Source: Waterburya agarophytonicola KI4 (GTDB lineage: Bacteria; Cyanobacteriota; Cyanobacteriia; Cyanobacteriales; Xenococcaceae). Taken from it: a DNA stretch of 50,320 nt. Every line of letters begins with the position of its first letter. Within the stretch, counting starts at the first letter, position 1. The notes beneath the pieces were generated by a model that was not told where the DNA came from, did not search any database, and saw nothing but the letters and a program-made list of their open reading frames with translations. The stretch covers positions 476 through 50,795 of the forward strand of contig NZ_JADWDC010000034.1 in the NCBI RefSeq assembly GCF_020640915.1, written 5' to 3'. A program made the translations under genes and the position numbers. Shown here piece by piece: positions 49,799 to 50,320 of this stretch.

Positions 49799-50320
49799 TT
49801 CTTTTAATAACCACTTATTTTCAGCCTTATTTATAGCCTCATAGTTTATAGATGTCCAATATTTTTGCTATCTTTACAACTAAGTTTACAGAAACTAACA
49901 TATTAAGATATCTTTATGTCTAATTATCAAGATTTCAAAGTTAATGGATATCTGGAAGTCTAGGTATCTAGACTTATTTAGTATTTGAAATTAATGTATC
50001 TACATAGTAAGAGTTCTAAAAATTTAGTAATTTGTAATTTTAGATGCAACTGATCCTAGAATATAAATACCTGAATGTAATGATAATTTGGCTTCAAGAT
50101 ACCTAGACATAAAGATATCTAGATGTTTAAAAATCCAGATGTATATCAACTATATATCGAGATATTTTGGTTAAAACATATTTAGATATACAGAAGAAAG
50201 AATAATAACAACTGATAAAGTCAAAGGCACTACATCATTGCGGGATAATTCCAAAGGTAATGGCAAGGAACTGGTTGCGGGTTTTCTCTACTGAGTGAAT
50301 TTATCTGGAAGGCTTAATCT
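49799..50320. repeat. AT-rich array of (A/G)GATAYCTRGAYGT-type repeats upstream of the second parA
   Basis: No gene is present in the last 522 bp. Degenerate copies of a 13-15 bp motif, with the core GATATCTAGATGT, are seen near 49905 (AAGATATCTTTATGTCT), 49946 (GGATATCTGGAAGTCT), 49963 (GGTATCTAGACTT), 49996 (TGTATCTACATAG), 50066 (AAATACCTGAATGT), 50096 (AAGATACCTAGACAT) and 50112 (AAGATATCTAGATGT). Their location before a parA/RHH operon suggests a centromere or operator. Beyond about 50190 the sequence to the window edge shows nothing further. Confidence 0.55.

Overview
The window looks like plasmid DNA from a cyanobacterium. HIP1 octamers (GCGATCGC) recur inside genes (for example near 10417, 16820, 18182, 19933 and 38274). 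The gene families, including a TpsA exoprotein, DUF6876-like proteins, WGR, four-helix-bundle and small toxin-antitoxin genes, are typical of large cyanobacterial plasmids. No rRNA, tRNA, ribosomal-protein or core-metabolism gene is visible. All names come from reading translated sequence by eye; no database search was run.

Layout. 1-3.5 kb: a Tn554-type transposition module (tnpA, tnpB, 5' part of tnpC) made of two overlapping tyrosine recombinases. 3.9-6.5 kb: a secreted haemagglutinin-like exoprotein. 6.5-10.1 kb: replicon backbone A, with parA, a ribbon-helix-helix-like partner, a RepA-type initiator and seven 18-bp iterons phased at 22 or 32 bp. 10.4-13.9 kb: mobilisation module A (TraD-like accessory protein, putative oriT, MobQ relaxase, coupling ATPase). 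13.9-19.7 kb: a minus-strand cluster with a second VirD4-like ATPase, a polytopic membrane protein, a metallopeptidase homologue that has lost its zinc ligands, and an intact SprT-like protease. 21.9-25.5 kb: a helicase-less MobF relaxase, a hairpin-rich putative oriT and a small operon with two tandem DUF6876-like genes.

25.6-31.6 kb is an accessory island. It holds an XRE regulator, a Phd antitoxin with a truncated ParE, two orphan antitoxins, a truncated antidote gene, an apparently intact BrnT/BrnA pair, a three-gene operon with a PD-(D/E)XK nuclease and two small paralogues (a candidate defence system), and a serine resolvase with its putative res site. 32.0-34.3 kb has two tandem secreted four-cysteine proteins followed by a complete ISL3-type element with a perfect 8-bp target duplication. 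34.5-38.8 kb carries small plasmid genes including a possible FinO-like protein, a primase-polymerase-type replication protein and a short tyrosine recombinase. 39.2-42 kb has WGR, SAP-like, four-helix-bundle and ArdA anti-restriction genes. 43-45.4 kb encodes a membrane M48 peptidase with a small partner. 45.5-50.3 kb has a tnpC remnant cut by a second IS, an integrase, and a second parA/RHH partition pair beside an AT-rich repeat array.

The plasmid therefore carries two replication initiators, two partition systems, two relaxases and two VirD4-like ATPases, which suggests a cointegrate of at least two replicons. The first 55 bases are identical to 45626-45680, so the window start may be an assembly-graph branch point in a repeated tnpC segment. 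The least explained and most interesting parts are the nuclease/paralogue operon (28.6-30.8 kb) and the VirD4-like ATPase/pseudo-peptidase cluster (13.9-18.4 kb).
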